Shown piece after piece: positions 7,131 through 14,789 of a DNA stretch of 15,311 nucleotides (position 1 is the stretch's first letter; each line of letters begins with the position of its first letter). The stretch covers positions 1 through 15,311 of the forward strand of contig JAFYNW010000392.1 of NCBI GenBank assembly GCA_017547995.1, read 5' to 3'. A program made the translations under genes and the position numbers. Origin of the DNA: Clostridia bacterium (lineage in GTDB: Bacteria; Bacillota; Clostridia; Oscillospirales; Butyricicoccaceae). The notes beneath the pieces are model-generated. The model made no database searches. It was not told the origin of the DNA and saw only the letters and a program-made list of their open reading frames with translations.

Positions 7131-8042
7131 ATGGAATTCAGAGCTTTTTCAATAGATGATATAGACCTCGTACAGAGCTATCTCGATATAGATGGTGCGT
7201 TTATGGCCGAGAGAAACTTTGCGGGACTTTTTCTGTGGTGCGACCATTACAAAGTAAAAATGTGCATCGAAGACGACTGCCTTTATATGTGCAGTAATCG
7301 AAGTGATGAATATATGATGGTCTTCCCACCATTTACACGTGGTGATTTCAAAAAAGCATTTATAAAGCTTATAGATTATGCACGCAGTATCAACGACTAT
7401 ATTCTCGTCAATTCGGTTTCTGAATCTCAGAAAGAAAAGCTTATTGAACTTTTTGGGGAAGATGCTTTCGAGTTTGAGGAAAACAGAGGTGCAATGGATT
7501 ATATTTATAATTCAGAGGACCTTATGTGGCTTAAAGGAAAGAAGTTTTCAGCAAAGCGTAATCACGTGAATAAGTTCCTCGGTGCATACGGAGATTCCTG
7601 GTCTTTCGAAAAGATGGATCCTCTTGAAAATCGCAATGAAATAATCGATTTCCAGATTTCATGGGGTACCAGCCGAGGAGAAGAAGACACCGCTGATTCT
7701 GCAGAAACGTTTTCTATTAAAAAAGCCCTTGATAATTTTGATAAGCTTGCGCTTAAAGGCGGCATACTCAGAGTCAACGGTAAAATGGTCGGTTTCACTA
7801 TCGGCAAAAAAGTTTCCGATCATGTTTTCGGCGTGATGTTTGAAAAGGCGGATATCTCCTACGAAGGTGCTTATGCTATGATAAATCAGCAGTTTGCGCA
7901 GCAAAACTTCGAAGGCATTCCGTTCGTAAACAGAGAAGAAGATCTTGGTATTGAAGGCTTGCGTAAAGCTAAGCTTTCATATAATCCTGTCCAGCTTACA
8001 AAAAAATATTTAGTGAAAGTCAATCCAGAGAAAATAAAATGA
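7131..8042 (+). CDS. DUF2156 protein (phosphatidylglycerol lysyltransferase C-terminal-like fold)
   Basis: A 303-residue soluble protein of the DUF2156/LPG_synthase_C type, a tandem GNAT fold also found as the catalytic domain of MprF, which moves amino acids from aminoacyl-tRNA to phosphatidylglycerol. Motifs seen are DYIYNSEDL (123-131), LKGKKFSAKRNHVNKF (134-149) and FVNREEDLGIEGLRKAKLSY (265-284), which are typical of this family. The MprF flippase and membrane helices are absent, so it is a stand-alone cytoplasmic form whose substrate is not known. The gene starts 2 nt after tmk with only a weak ribosome site, suggesting translational coupling. Its TGA stop overlaps the next ATG (ATGA), pairing it tightly with a second GNAT-fold enzyme. 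Family call is good; an aminoacyl-transfer activity is inference. Confidence 0.85.
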   Translation: MEFRAFSIDDIDLVQSYLDIDGAFMAERNFAGLFLWCDHYKVKMCIEDDCLYMCSNRSDEYMMVFPPFTRGDFKKAFIKLIDYARSINDYILVNSVSESQKEKLIELFGEDAFEFEENRGAMDYIYNSEDLMWLKGKKFSAKRNHVNKFLGAYGDSWSFEKMDPLENRNEIIDFQISWGTSRGEEDTADSAETFSIKKALDNFDKLALKGGILRVNGKMVGFTIGKKVSDHVFGVMFEKADISYEGAYAMINQQFAQQNFEGIPFVNREEDLGIEGLRKAKLSYNPVQLTKKYLVKVNPEKIK

Positions 8043-8848
8043 TAAGATACGCATTATCTTCGGAAAAAGAAATATTGGAAGACGTTTTCAACATCTGTTT
8101 TCCAGGTGAAAAGAAGTTTGCAAAGTGGTTCTTTGACAAGGTTTTCAATTATAGAAACACACTTGTCTATGAAGAAAACGGCACGATTATTGCCGCATTG
8201 CAGATGATACCTGTAAAACTGACTGATGGTGAAAAAACATATACCTCAAGCTATCTTTACGGTGTCGGTACTCTGCCTGAATACAGAAGTCAGGGAATTA
8301 TGGGTAAAGTAATAGAATATTCCTTTGAAGAAGATAAAAAGAATGGCACAGATTATTCCATTCTTATCGTTCAGGAAGACTCACTTCTTGACTATTACAG
8401 CAGATTCGGATTTGAAAAATATTTTTCTGTTTCAAAAAAAGTATTTGATACGGATGAGAATATTATCAACTTCAGGCCTGTTGAACGCAAGGATTTTGCA
8501 GCTATAAATAAAGTTTACGAGGATAACTGTGCAGGTATATTACATGCCGTCCGTGATGAAAGACATTGTGATGCTCTTTACGATATGTATGCAGAAACGT
8601 CCTTCGTTCACGAAACAGACGGAGTTATCGACTCGTACGTTTTCGGTTATTTTACTGAAAACTCTTTCAACGCGACGGAATGCATCGGCATAAATGGACT
8701 TGCCCTTGCAAACTCAGTTGCAGTATATCATTCAAAAAAACAATATAAATGTACTTTCCCGGGAAATGAAAAATATATTGGAATGATTAAAAATATCAAT
8801 GAATCAATAAAAAATATTGAAGGTTACATCAATTTGTTATATAATTAG
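8039..8848 (+). CDS. GNAT-family N-acetyltransferase (Eis-like architecture)
   Basis: A 269-residue protein whose N-terminal half (about 1-130) is a GNAT domain: the acetyl-CoA loop is visible as LYGVGTLPEYRSQGIMGKVI (73-92), with the pyrophosphate-binding segment R83-S-Q-G86, and YYSRFGF (119-125) forms the usual late motif. The C-terminal half (about 140-269) starts with a new FRPVERKDF segment and resembles the second GNAT-like half of Eis-type proteins, although it lacks a clear acetyl-CoA loop. The ATG lies in the stop of the preceding DUF2156 gene (4-nt ATGA overlap), so the two products are probably made in a fixed ratio. The acceptor could be an aminoglycoside, peptide, polyamine or cell-wall amine; nothing in the sequence decides this. 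Confidence 0.85.
   Translation: MIRYALSSEKEILEDVFNICFPGEKKFAKWFFDKVFNYRNTLVYEENGTIIAALQMIPVKLTDGEKTYTSSYLYGVGTLPEYRSQGIMGKVIEYSFEEDKKNGTDYSILIVQEDSLLDYYSRFGFEKYFSVSKKVFDTDENIINFRPVERKDFAAINKVYEDNCAGILHAVRDERHCDALYDMYAETSFVHETDGVIDSYVFGYFTENSFNATECIGINGLALANSVAVYHSKKQYKCTFPGNEKYIGMIKNINESIKNIEGYINLLYN
8817..8845 (+). promoter_or_regulatory. Possible internal promoter upstream of the CPBP gene
   Basis: TTGAAG (8817-8822), exactly 17 nt, then TATAAT (8840-8845), inside the last codons of the GNAT gene. A start near 8852 would fall within the ribosome site AGGAGAG (8847-8853), so the CPBP gene itself would be poorly translated from it, while downstream genes could benefit. The match may be chance, because TATAAT is read here as Tyr-Asn codons. 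Confidence 0.3.
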
Positions 8849-8853
8849 GAGAG
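8847..8853 (+). promoter_or_regulatory. Ribosome binding site supporting a GTG start
   Basis: AGGAGAG lies with its GGAG core six bases before GTG 8858 and overlaps the stop codon of the previous gene. It supports the non-ATG start of the CPBP gene, since the next in-frame ATG (codon 16) falls within the first hydrophobic segment. Confidence 0.75.
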
Positions 8854-8857
8854 AGAC

Positions 8858-9727
8858 GTGACAAAAGATAAAACCAATCTCTTTGCAGGCTTTGTGCCTG
8901 TTATGACAGTACTCATATTATTTTTGTCGAAACAGCTCCTTGCCAATGGTGTTATAGAGCAAACCTGGCAGACTGTTGCGATAATCCAGGCCGCTGCTTT
9001 CCTGATTCCTACGATTATATCTTGTATCATCGGCAGAAAGCTTGGCAAGAAGGTATCACTTCCTTCAAAGCCAATAGGATTCAGACAATTCTGGTTTACC
9101 CTTATCGGCGGTATTTCTATTGCCTTTCTTGCATTCTGGGCAAACTTTACTGTGATTAACAATTCAGGAATTGCTGAAGTAAGCGGTAAACTCTCGGTCG
9201 AAACTGCACCATGGTATGCAATTTTCATTATCAATGCGCTTATTCCGGCATTTGCTGAAGAATTGATGTTCAGAGGTGCTATGCAGAGCCTTCTCTCTGA
9301 GTTTGGCACTTCAGTTTCCATCATTACAACAGCTGTTTGCTTCTCCGTTATTCATATGGATATTTCGAATATGGCAGGCTCCTTTATTTTCGGCTTGTTC
9401 TGCGGATATCTTACATATTCGTTTTCATCTCTTATTCCCGCATTCTTTGTCCACCTGATATGTAATTCATGCTATCTTGTTATGGACTTCTTTATAGATA
9501 CTTACGAGATTTTCGGTCTTGTTCCGTATTTCTTCGTAACAAACGTATTCTTATTCCTTATTTTCGGATATTTTGCTTTTGTTACCCTTGAAAAGCTTAT
9601 CGAAAAGGGAAAAGTACAGAAATTCATTAAAAGCAAACCAGGCAACTACATAATGACAACCTTAGGCTCACCGGGTGTCGTTGTAATGTTGCTTATCACT
9701 ATTATGTCAATAGCATATAATATCTAA
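8858..9727 (+). CDS. CPBP-family intramembrane glutamic endopeptidase
   Basis: A 289-residue polytopic membrane protein (GTG start) of the CAAX protease/bacteriocin-processing (CPBP/Abi) family. Roughly eight hydrophobic segments are seen, for example at about 10-28, 38-58, 80-100, 118-133, 153-165, 175-208, 219-244 and 273-288. All family motifs are intact: EELMFRG (134-140) with Glu134, Glu135 and Arg139; FSVIH (162-166) with His166; and HLICN (199-203) with His199 and Asn203. Members cleave prenylated or membrane-bound peptides, process bacteriocins or act in self-immunity, and some release anti-sigma factors. No bacteriocin precursor is adjacent. It follows the GNAT gene by 9 nt and precedes mltG by 15 nt. 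The natural substrate is unknown. Confidence 0.9.
   Translation: MTKDKTNLFAGFVPVMTVLILFLSKQLLANGVIEQTWQTVAIIQAAAFLIPTIISCIIGRKLGKKVSLPSKPIGFRQFWFTLIGGISIAFLAFWANFTVINNSGIAEVSGKLSVETAPWYAIFIINALIPAFAEELMFRGAMQSLLSEFGTSVSIITTAVCFSVIHMDISNMAGSFIFGLFCGYLTYSFSSLIPAFFVHLICNSCYLVMDFFIDTYEIFGLVPYFFVTNVFLFLIFGYFAFVTLEKLIEKGKVQKFIKSKPGNYIMTTLGSPGVVVMLLITIMSIAYNI
9693..9721 (+). promoter_or_regulatory. Possible internal promoter for mltG and downstream genes
   Basis: TTATCA (9693-9698), a 17-nt spacer and TATAAT (9716-9721) lie in the last codons of the CPBP gene. A start near 9728 would give a leader of about 15 nt that keeps the strong ribosome site AAAGGAG (9731-9737) intact ahead of ATG 9743. This geometry is workable, but there is no independent support. 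Confidence 0.35.
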
Positions 9728-9742
9728 CCGAAAGGAGAAATT

Positions 9743-10891
9743 ATGTCAGATAATATGATCAATAATTTGCCTGATGGAGAAGAGAATGTTACTGTTCATC
9801 CTGAAAGAACCCATCAGAAAAATAAAAAGAAGGCAAGAAAGAAAAAGAAGAGAAAAAGCGCTCTCAGCAAGTTCACATACGTTCTTTTCGTTCTTGGCGC
9901 ATCAATGCTTTTATCAGCATTTATCCTTCTTACAGCAAACGACGTTTTTGCGCTCATCAAGCCTGAGCTCAAAACAATTGTCGAAGTCAAGGAAGACGTT
10001 ACTGTAAAAGAAATGGCTGATATCCTTGGTAAGAATGGTGTTATTGAATACCCATGGGCTTTCAATCTGTATTCCACTATCAAGAAATATAAGACGTTTG
10101 AAAGCGGTAAATTTGAACTTGATTCCGATATGGACTACGGCCAGATTATCAATTCTCTCAAGCGAGTTGCAAGCTATACAGAAACAGTTACCGTAACAAT
10201 CCCTGAAGGCTACACTCTTAAACAGATTGCTCAGCTTATGGAGGATTCTATGGTTTGTTCTGAAAAGGATTTCCTTGAAACAGCCGCTACCTATCCTTAT
10301 AAGCACGATTATCTGCAGGATATCCCAATGGAAGAATTCCGTCTCGAAGGCTTCCTTTTCCCGGATACATACGAGTTCTATAAGAATGATAAGCCTGTCA
10401 ACGTCATCAATAAGATGCTCAACAACTTTGACGTCAAATATTCTGATGACATCATCAAGTATGCCGAAGCAACAGGCTATACTATGGAAGAAATTATCAC
10501 TATTGCTTCTATGGTTGAACGTGAAGCTGTTAAGGAATCCGAACAGAAGACAATTGCCGGTGTAATCATAAATCGTCTTGAGAACAGTGCCGAGTATCCT
10601 TTCCTTAATATCGACGCAACTGTTCAGTATGCTCTCCCTGAGCACAAGGCGGCACTTTCTTCTGAAGATCTTAAAATCGACAGTCCATATAACACATACA
10701 TCTACAAGGGCCTTCCTAAGGGTCCTATCTGCAATCCTGGTATGGGTGCAATCCTTGCCGCAATTCAGCCTGAAGATCATAATTACTATTATTACGTTGC
10801 AACAGGCGAAGAAGATGGCGGTCATATCTTCACAAGAACACTTGAAGAGCACAACAATGCCAGAGCTGAAGTTGAAAAGAATAAAAAATAA
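9743..10891 (+). CDS. mltG: Endolytic peptidoglycan transglycosylase MltG (YceG-like)
   Basis: A 382-residue membrane-anchored lytic transglycosylase that cuts nascent glycan strands and is thought to set or terminate their length. The cytoplasmic N-terminus is strongly basic (about residues 26-44), followed by one transmembrane helix (about 45-66), a LysM-like region (about 80-165) and the YceG catalytic domain. Key motifs are LEGFLFPDTYEF (201-212), IASMVEREA (254-262), where Glu259 aligns with the catalytic Glu218 of E. coli MltG, VIINRLE (274-280), LNIDATVQYAL (288-298) and SPYNTY...GLPKGPICNPG (314-333). Length and domain order are normal for Firmicutes. ATG has AAAGGAG five bases upstream. 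It is followed by a U32 gene and alaS, echoing the B. subtilis alaS-yrrL (mltG)-yrrMNO neighbourhood. Confidence 0.96.
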   Translation: MSDNMINNLPDGEENVTVHPERTHQKNKKKARKKKKRKSALSKFTYVLFVLGASMLLSAFILLTANDVFALIKPELKTIVEVKEDVTVKEMADILGKNGVIEYPWAFNLYSTIKKYKTFESGKFELDSDMDYGQIINSLKRVASYTETVTVTIPEGYTLKQIAQLMEDSMVCSEKDFLETAATYPYKHDYLQDIPMEEFRLEGFLFPDTYEFYKNDKPVNVINKMLNNFDVKYSDDIIKYAEATGYTMEEIITIASMVEREAVKESEQKTIAGVIINRLENSAEYPFLNIDATVQYALPEHKAALSSEDLKIDSPYNTYIYKGLPKGPICNPGMGAILAAIQPEDHNYYYYVATGEEDGGHIFTRTLEEHNNARAEVEKNKK

Positions 10892-10892
10892 T

Positions 10893-10898
10893 GGGGGA
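10893..10898 (+). promoter_or_regulatory. Ribosome binding site deciding the U32 gene start
   Basis: GGGGGA sits four bases before ATG 10903, whereas the earlier in-frame ATG at 10891 (overlapping the mltG stop) has no purine-rich site at a suitable distance. The later ATG also places the conserved PEILSPAGD at the protein's very N-terminus, as in other U32 proteins. Confidence 0.65.
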
Positions 10899-10902
10899 TA
10901 TA

Positions 10903-12123
10903 ATGAGAAAACCTGAAATTTTATCGCCTGCAGGCGATATGGAAAAGCTCAGATATGCTGTAGCTTATGGTGCTGACGCCGTATACCTTGCCGGCAGTCA
11001 GTTCGGTATGAGAACAGGTGCCGGTAACTTCACTTATGAAGAAATGGCTGAAGCTGTAAAGCACTGCCATGAAAACGGCGTTAAGGTTATGGTAACAGTA
11101 AATACAATGCCTAGAAACAACGAATTTGCTGTTATCGACGAACACATCAGAAAAATCGCTGAATGCGGTGCAGACGGTGTTATCGTTGCTGATATCGGTG
11201 TTCTTGAAGTTGTAAAGCGTGTTGCTCCTCAGCTCAGAATCACAATCAGCACACAGGCCAACATCACAAACTACGGTGCGGCTACTGCATATTACAATAT
11301 GGGTGCAAACCGTGTTGTTCTTGCCCGTGAACTCACACTTGAAGAAGTTATTCACATCAGAGAAAATACACCAAAGGAACTTGAAATCGAAACGTTCATT
11401 CACGGCTCCATGTGTATGTCACTTTCCGGCAGATGCCTTCTTTCCAACTATATGACAGGCAGAGACTCCAACCGTGGCAACTGCGCTCAGCCTTGCCGCT
11501 GGAAGTATCACCTTGTTGAAGAAAAGCGTCCTGGCCAGTATATGCCTGTTATCGAAGATGATAAGGGCACTTATATCTTCAACTCCAAGGATATGTGCAT
11601 GATCGAGCATATCCCTGCTCTTGTAAAGGCTGGTATCAACAGCTTCAAGATTGAAGGCCGTGCAAAGTCTGCATACTATACAGCTGCTATTACAAAGGCG
11701 TACAGAAAGGCTATCGACCTTTATTTCGAAGATCCTGAAAACTACGTTCTTCCTGATTCAATCAGAGATGAAATCTTTAAGGTAAGCCACAGACAGTACT
11801 TCAACGGTTTCTATTTCGGTGATACAAACAGTCAGGATTACAGCGAAAATATCTATATCAGAGACTGGGATATCGTTGCTGTAGTTGATGGCAAGGACGA
11901 AAACGGACTTGCTCTTCTCACACAGAAAAACAAGTTCTTCGCAAATGATAAGCTCGAAGTGCTCCGCCCAGATGGTGAAGCAGTTCAGTTCATTCCTGAA
12001 ATTCTTCGCAATGAACGCGATGAAGATATCGAATCTGCACCACATGCTGAAATGAAGCTCAAGATGAAGATTCCATGTGATGCACCACCACTTTCAATTA
12101 TCAGAAAAGAAAAAACCAACTAA
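10903..12123 (+). CDS. U32-family protein, TrhP/YrrO-like (predicted tRNA hydroxyuridine synthesis)
   Basis: A 406-residue 'peptidase U32' family protein. Despite the name, studied relatives are [4Fe-4S] hydroxylation factors that use prephenate for RNA (RlhA, TrhP) or act on ubiquinone precursors (UbiU/V). The N-terminus PEILSPAGD (4-12) and GADAVYLAG (23-31) are typical. The family signature is ETFIHGSMCMSLSGRC (163-178), and the likely cluster ligands are Cys171, Cys178, Cys194 and Cys232, with an extra Cys198; this spacing resembles that reported for UbiU. The context next to mltG and alaS, as with B. subtilis yrrN/yrrO (trhP1/trhP2), suggests 5-hydroxyuridine formation at tRNA position 34. 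A collagenase-type protease role is the older, less supported view. It starts 11 nt after mltG. Confidence 0.88.
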   Translation: MRKPEILSPAGDMEKLRYAVAYGADAVYLAGSQFGMRTGAGNFTYEEMAEAVKHCHENGVKVMVTVNTMPRNNEFAVIDEHIRKIAECGADGVIVADIGVLEVVKRVAPQLRITISTQANITNYGAATAYYNMGANRVVLARELTLEEVIHIRENTPKELEIETFIHGSMCMSLSGRCLLSNYMTGRDSNRGNCAQPCRWKYHLVEEKRPGQYMPVIEDDKGTYIFNSKDMCMIEHIPALVKAGINSFKIEGRAKSAYYTAAITKAYRKAIDLYFEDPENYVLPDSIRDEIFKVSHRQYFNGFYFGDTNSQDYSENIYIRDWDIVAVVDGKDENGLALLTQKNKFFANDKLEVLRPDGEAVQFIPEILRNERDEDIESAPHAEMKLKMKIPCDAPPLSIIRKEKTN

Positions 12124-12128
12124 GAGGA
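12124..12128 (+). promoter_or_regulatory. Ribosome binding site deciding the alaS start
   Basis: GAGGA lies eight bases before ATG 12137. An in-frame ATG further upstream (12077) falls inside the U32 gene and would add 20 unrelated residues, so ATG 12137 is chosen; it gives the standard AlaRS N-terminus. Confidence 0.8.
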
Positions 12129-12136
12129 TTTTTATA

Positions 12137-14779
12137 ATGGAAAAATTAGGACTTAATGAAATCAGAGAGCGCTATCTCTCATTTTTCGAAAGCAAAAACC
12201 ATCTCCGTATGGAAAGCTTCCCACTCGTTCCACAGAACGATAAGACACTCTTGCTCATCAATGCAGGTATGGCTCCTCTCAAGCCTTACTTCACAGGTGA
12301 ACAGACACCTCCTGCTCCAAGAGTAACAACTTGCCAGAAGTGTATCAGAACTCCTGACATCGACAACGTAGGTAAGACAGCACGTCACGGTACATACTTT
12401 GAAATGCTCGGCAACTTCTCCTTCGGTGATTACTTCAAGAAGGAAGCAGCTTCCTACGCATGGGAATTTGTAACAAAGGTTCTCAATATGCCAGTTGACA
12501 GACTTTGGGTTTCCATCTATGAAGAAGATGACGAAGCTCTCGATATCTGGACAAAGGACGTTGGCGTAGATCCAAGCCACGTATTCAGAATGGGTAAGAA
12601 AGATAACTTCTGGGAAATCGGTGTAGGCTATCCTTGTGGTCCTTGCTCCGAAATCTACTTCGACAGAGGCGAAAAGTATAAGTGTGACAATCCTGACTGT
12701 GCACCAGGCTGTGACTGTGACAGATACCTCGAATTCTGGAACCTCGTTTTCACACAGTTCAATAATGAAGGCGACGGCAAGTATTCTCCACTCGCTAAGA
12801 AGAACATCGACACAGGTATGGGTCTTGAACGTATCGCTGCTATCATGCAGGACGTTGAATCCCTCTTCGACGTTGACACAATGCAGGATATCATGGGTCA
12901 TATCGTAAAGATTTCCGGTGTTGAATATCATAAGGACGCAAAGAGCGACGTTTCTCTCCGCGTTATCACAGACCATATCAGAAGCACAACAATGCTCATC
13001 TCCGATGGTGTTATCCCATCCAATGAAGGCAGAGGGTACGTTCTCAGACGTCTTCTCAGACGTGCTGTAAGACACGGCAAGCTTATCGGCATCGACAGAC
13101 CATTCCTTACAGAAGTTTGCGATACAGTTATCAAGTGCAACGAAAAGGCATACCCACAGCTCGTTGAAAAGCAGGAATACATCAAGAAGGTTATTTCCAT
13201 GGAAGAAGAACGCTTCCATATGACTCTTGAATCCGGTCTTTCTATCCTCGACGATATGCTCGTTGAAATGGGCAAGAACGGCGAAACAGTTATGACTGGC
13301 GAAAACGCATTCAAGCTTTACGACACATACGGCTTCCCAATTGACCTTACAATCGAAATCCTCTCCGAAAAGAACCTTACAGTTGACGAAGAAGGCTTCG
13401 CAAAGGCAATGCAGGAACAGAAGACAAGAGCTAAGAAGGCAAGAGCTGACGCTAACATTCCTGGTTGGGAATCCGACGGTGTTTCCCTCAAGGAACTCGC
13501 TGCTACAGAATTCGTTGGCTATGAACACCTCACATACGAATCCAAGGTAATCGCTATCGTTAAGGACAATGCGTTCGCAAACGAAGCAGTTGAAGGCGAA
13601 GACGTATCCGTATTCGTTGAAGCTACACCATTCTACGGCGAAAGCGGTGGTCAGATCGGTGATACAGGTGTTATCGAAGGTGCAAACTGCAAGCTCAACG
13701 TAGTTGACACAAAGAAGACACCAGATGGTAAGTTCCTCCATATCTGTAACGTTGAAAGCGGTATGCTTTCTGTAAACGATACAGTAACTCTCACAGTTGA
13801 TGCAAAGCGCAGAAAGAGCATCATGGGCGCACACTCCTCTGTACACCTTGTACACGAAGCTCTCAGACGCGTTCTCGGCACACACGTACAGCAGGCTGGT
13901 TCTCTCGTTGAACCAAACAAGATCAGATTCGACTTCACACACTTCTCCGCAGTAACAGCTGAAGAACTCGCTAAGGTTGAAGACGTTGTAAACGAACAGA
14001 TCAGAGAAGGTCTTTCTGTTCTCAATAAGGAAATGCCAATTGCTGAAGCTAAGGAAATGGGCGCTATGGCTCTCTTCGGCGAAAAGTACGGCAATATGGT
14101 ACGCGTAGTCAAGATGGGTGATTTCTCTATCGAACTCTGCGGTGGTACACACATCGACAACATTGCTAAGATCGGTATGTTCAAGATTACATCCGAATCT
14201 TCTGTTGCTGCAGGCGTAAGACGTATTGAAGCTGTTACAGGTGCGGGCGTTCTCGAATACATGAGAGAACAGGCAAACCTCATCCATACAGTTGCAGATA
14301 CACTTAAGACAACTCCAGCTGATATGCACAGAAGAGTAACTCAGATCCAGGCTGAAATGAAGGAACAGCAGCACAAGATCGAACAGCTCGACGGCAAGAT
14401 TTCCTCCATGATGGCTGTTGAACTCTTCAGCTACAGCAAGCCAGCAGGCGACCTTAAGGTTATCGCTGTTAAGATTGAAAACTCTACAGCTGATGCTCTC
14501 AGAAGCCTCACAGATGCTATCAAGTCCAAGGCTGCAGATGCAGTTTGCGTACTTGCTACAGTAAATGAAGGCAAGATCAACTTCGCAGCAGCTTGCGGTA
14601 AGGATGCTGTTAAGGCTGGTGCTCACTCCGGCAATATTCTCAAGGAAATTGCTAAGATGTGCGGCGGTGGCGGCGGTGGTCGTCCTGACAGCGCAATGGC
14701 AGGTGGCTCCAAGCCTGAAATGCTTGATGCAGCACTCGAAAGCGTAATTTCTATCGTCGAAAAGCAGATTAACAAGTAG
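12137..14779 (+). CDS. alaS: Alanine-tRNA ligase (AlaRS)
   Basis: An 880-residue class II synthetase of normal full length, joining alanine to tRNA-Ala in the cytoplasm. The aminoacylation core (about 1-460) has NDKTLLLINAGMAPLK (34-49), RHGTYFEMLGNFSFGDYF (83-100) and DTGMGLERIAA (225-235). A cysteine-rich insert, C183-x4-C188-x3-C192-x-C194, is a feature of clostridial AlaRS. The editing domain (about 550-700) keeps the zinc ligands His566, His570, Cys668 and His672 (CGGTH, 668-672), but the usual HSATH reads HSSVH (566-570). The C-Ala domain ends with the glycine-rich MCGGGGGGRPDSAMAGG (841-857). The gene begins 13 nt after the U32 gene, leaving no room for a T-box leader, so control must come from the operon promoter. 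Codon use is noticeably more biased than in neighbouring genes, consistent with high expression. Confidence 0.98.
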   Translation: MEKLGLNEIRERYLSFFESKNHLRMESFPLVPQNDKTLLLINAGMAPLKPYFTGEQTPPAPRVTTCQKCIRTPDIDNVGKTARHGTYFEMLGNFSFGDYFKKEAASYAWEFVTKVLNMPVDRLWVSIYEEDDEALDIWTKDVGVDPSHVFRMGKKDNFWEIGVGYPCGPCSEIYFDRGEKYKCDNPDCAPGCDCDRYLEFWNLVFTQFNNEGDGKYSPLAKKNIDTGMGLERIAAIMQDVESLFDVDTMQDIMGHIVKISGVEYHKDAKSDVSLRVITDHIRSTTMLISDGVIPSNEGRGYVLRRLLRRAVRHGKLIGIDRPFLTEVCDTVIKCNEKAYPQLVEKQEYIKKVISMEEERFHMTLESGLSILDDMLVEMGKNGETVMTGENAFKLYDTYGFPIDLTIEILSEKNLTVDEEGFAKAMQEQKTRAKKARADANIPGWESDGVSLKELAATEFVGYEHLTYESKVIAIVKDNAFANEAVEGEDVSVFVEATPFYGESGGQIGDTGVIEGANCKLNVVDTKKTPDGKFLHICNVESGMLSVNDTVTLTVDAKRRKSIMGAHSSVHLVHEALRRVLGTHVQQAGSLVEPNKIRFDFTHFSAVTAEELAKVEDVVNEQIREGLSVLNKEMPIAEAKEMGAMALFGEKYGNMVRVVKMGDFSIELCGGTHIDNIAKIGMFKITSESSVAAGVRRIEAVTGAGVLEYMREQANLIHTVADTLKTTPADMHRRVTQIQAEMKEQQHKIEQLDGKISSMMAVELFSYSKPAGDLKVIAVKIENSTADALRSLTDAIKSKAADAVCVLATVNEGKINFAAACGKDAVKAGAHSGNILKEIAKMCGGGGGGRPDSAMAGGSKPEMLDAALESVISIVEKQINK

Positions 14780-14789
14780 GAGATATATT

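Noticed and set aside
9914..10852. A 312-codon minus-strand frame opposite mltG, and a similar 311-codon frame opposite the CapA gene (1530-2465)
   Set aside because: Both lie within clearly identified genes, have no ribosome site of note and give low-complexity, Ile/Phe/Cys-rich products. They are antisense shadows.
12077..12136. Upstream in-frame ATG giving alaS a 20-residue extension
   Set aside because: The extension lies in the coding end of the U32 gene, has no ribosome site and is foreign to AlaRS N-termini. ATG 12137 has GAGGA at a proper distance.
12124..12136. T-box or other leader RNA ahead of alaS
   Set aside because: Only 13 nt separate the genes, enough for a ribosome site but not for a T-box.
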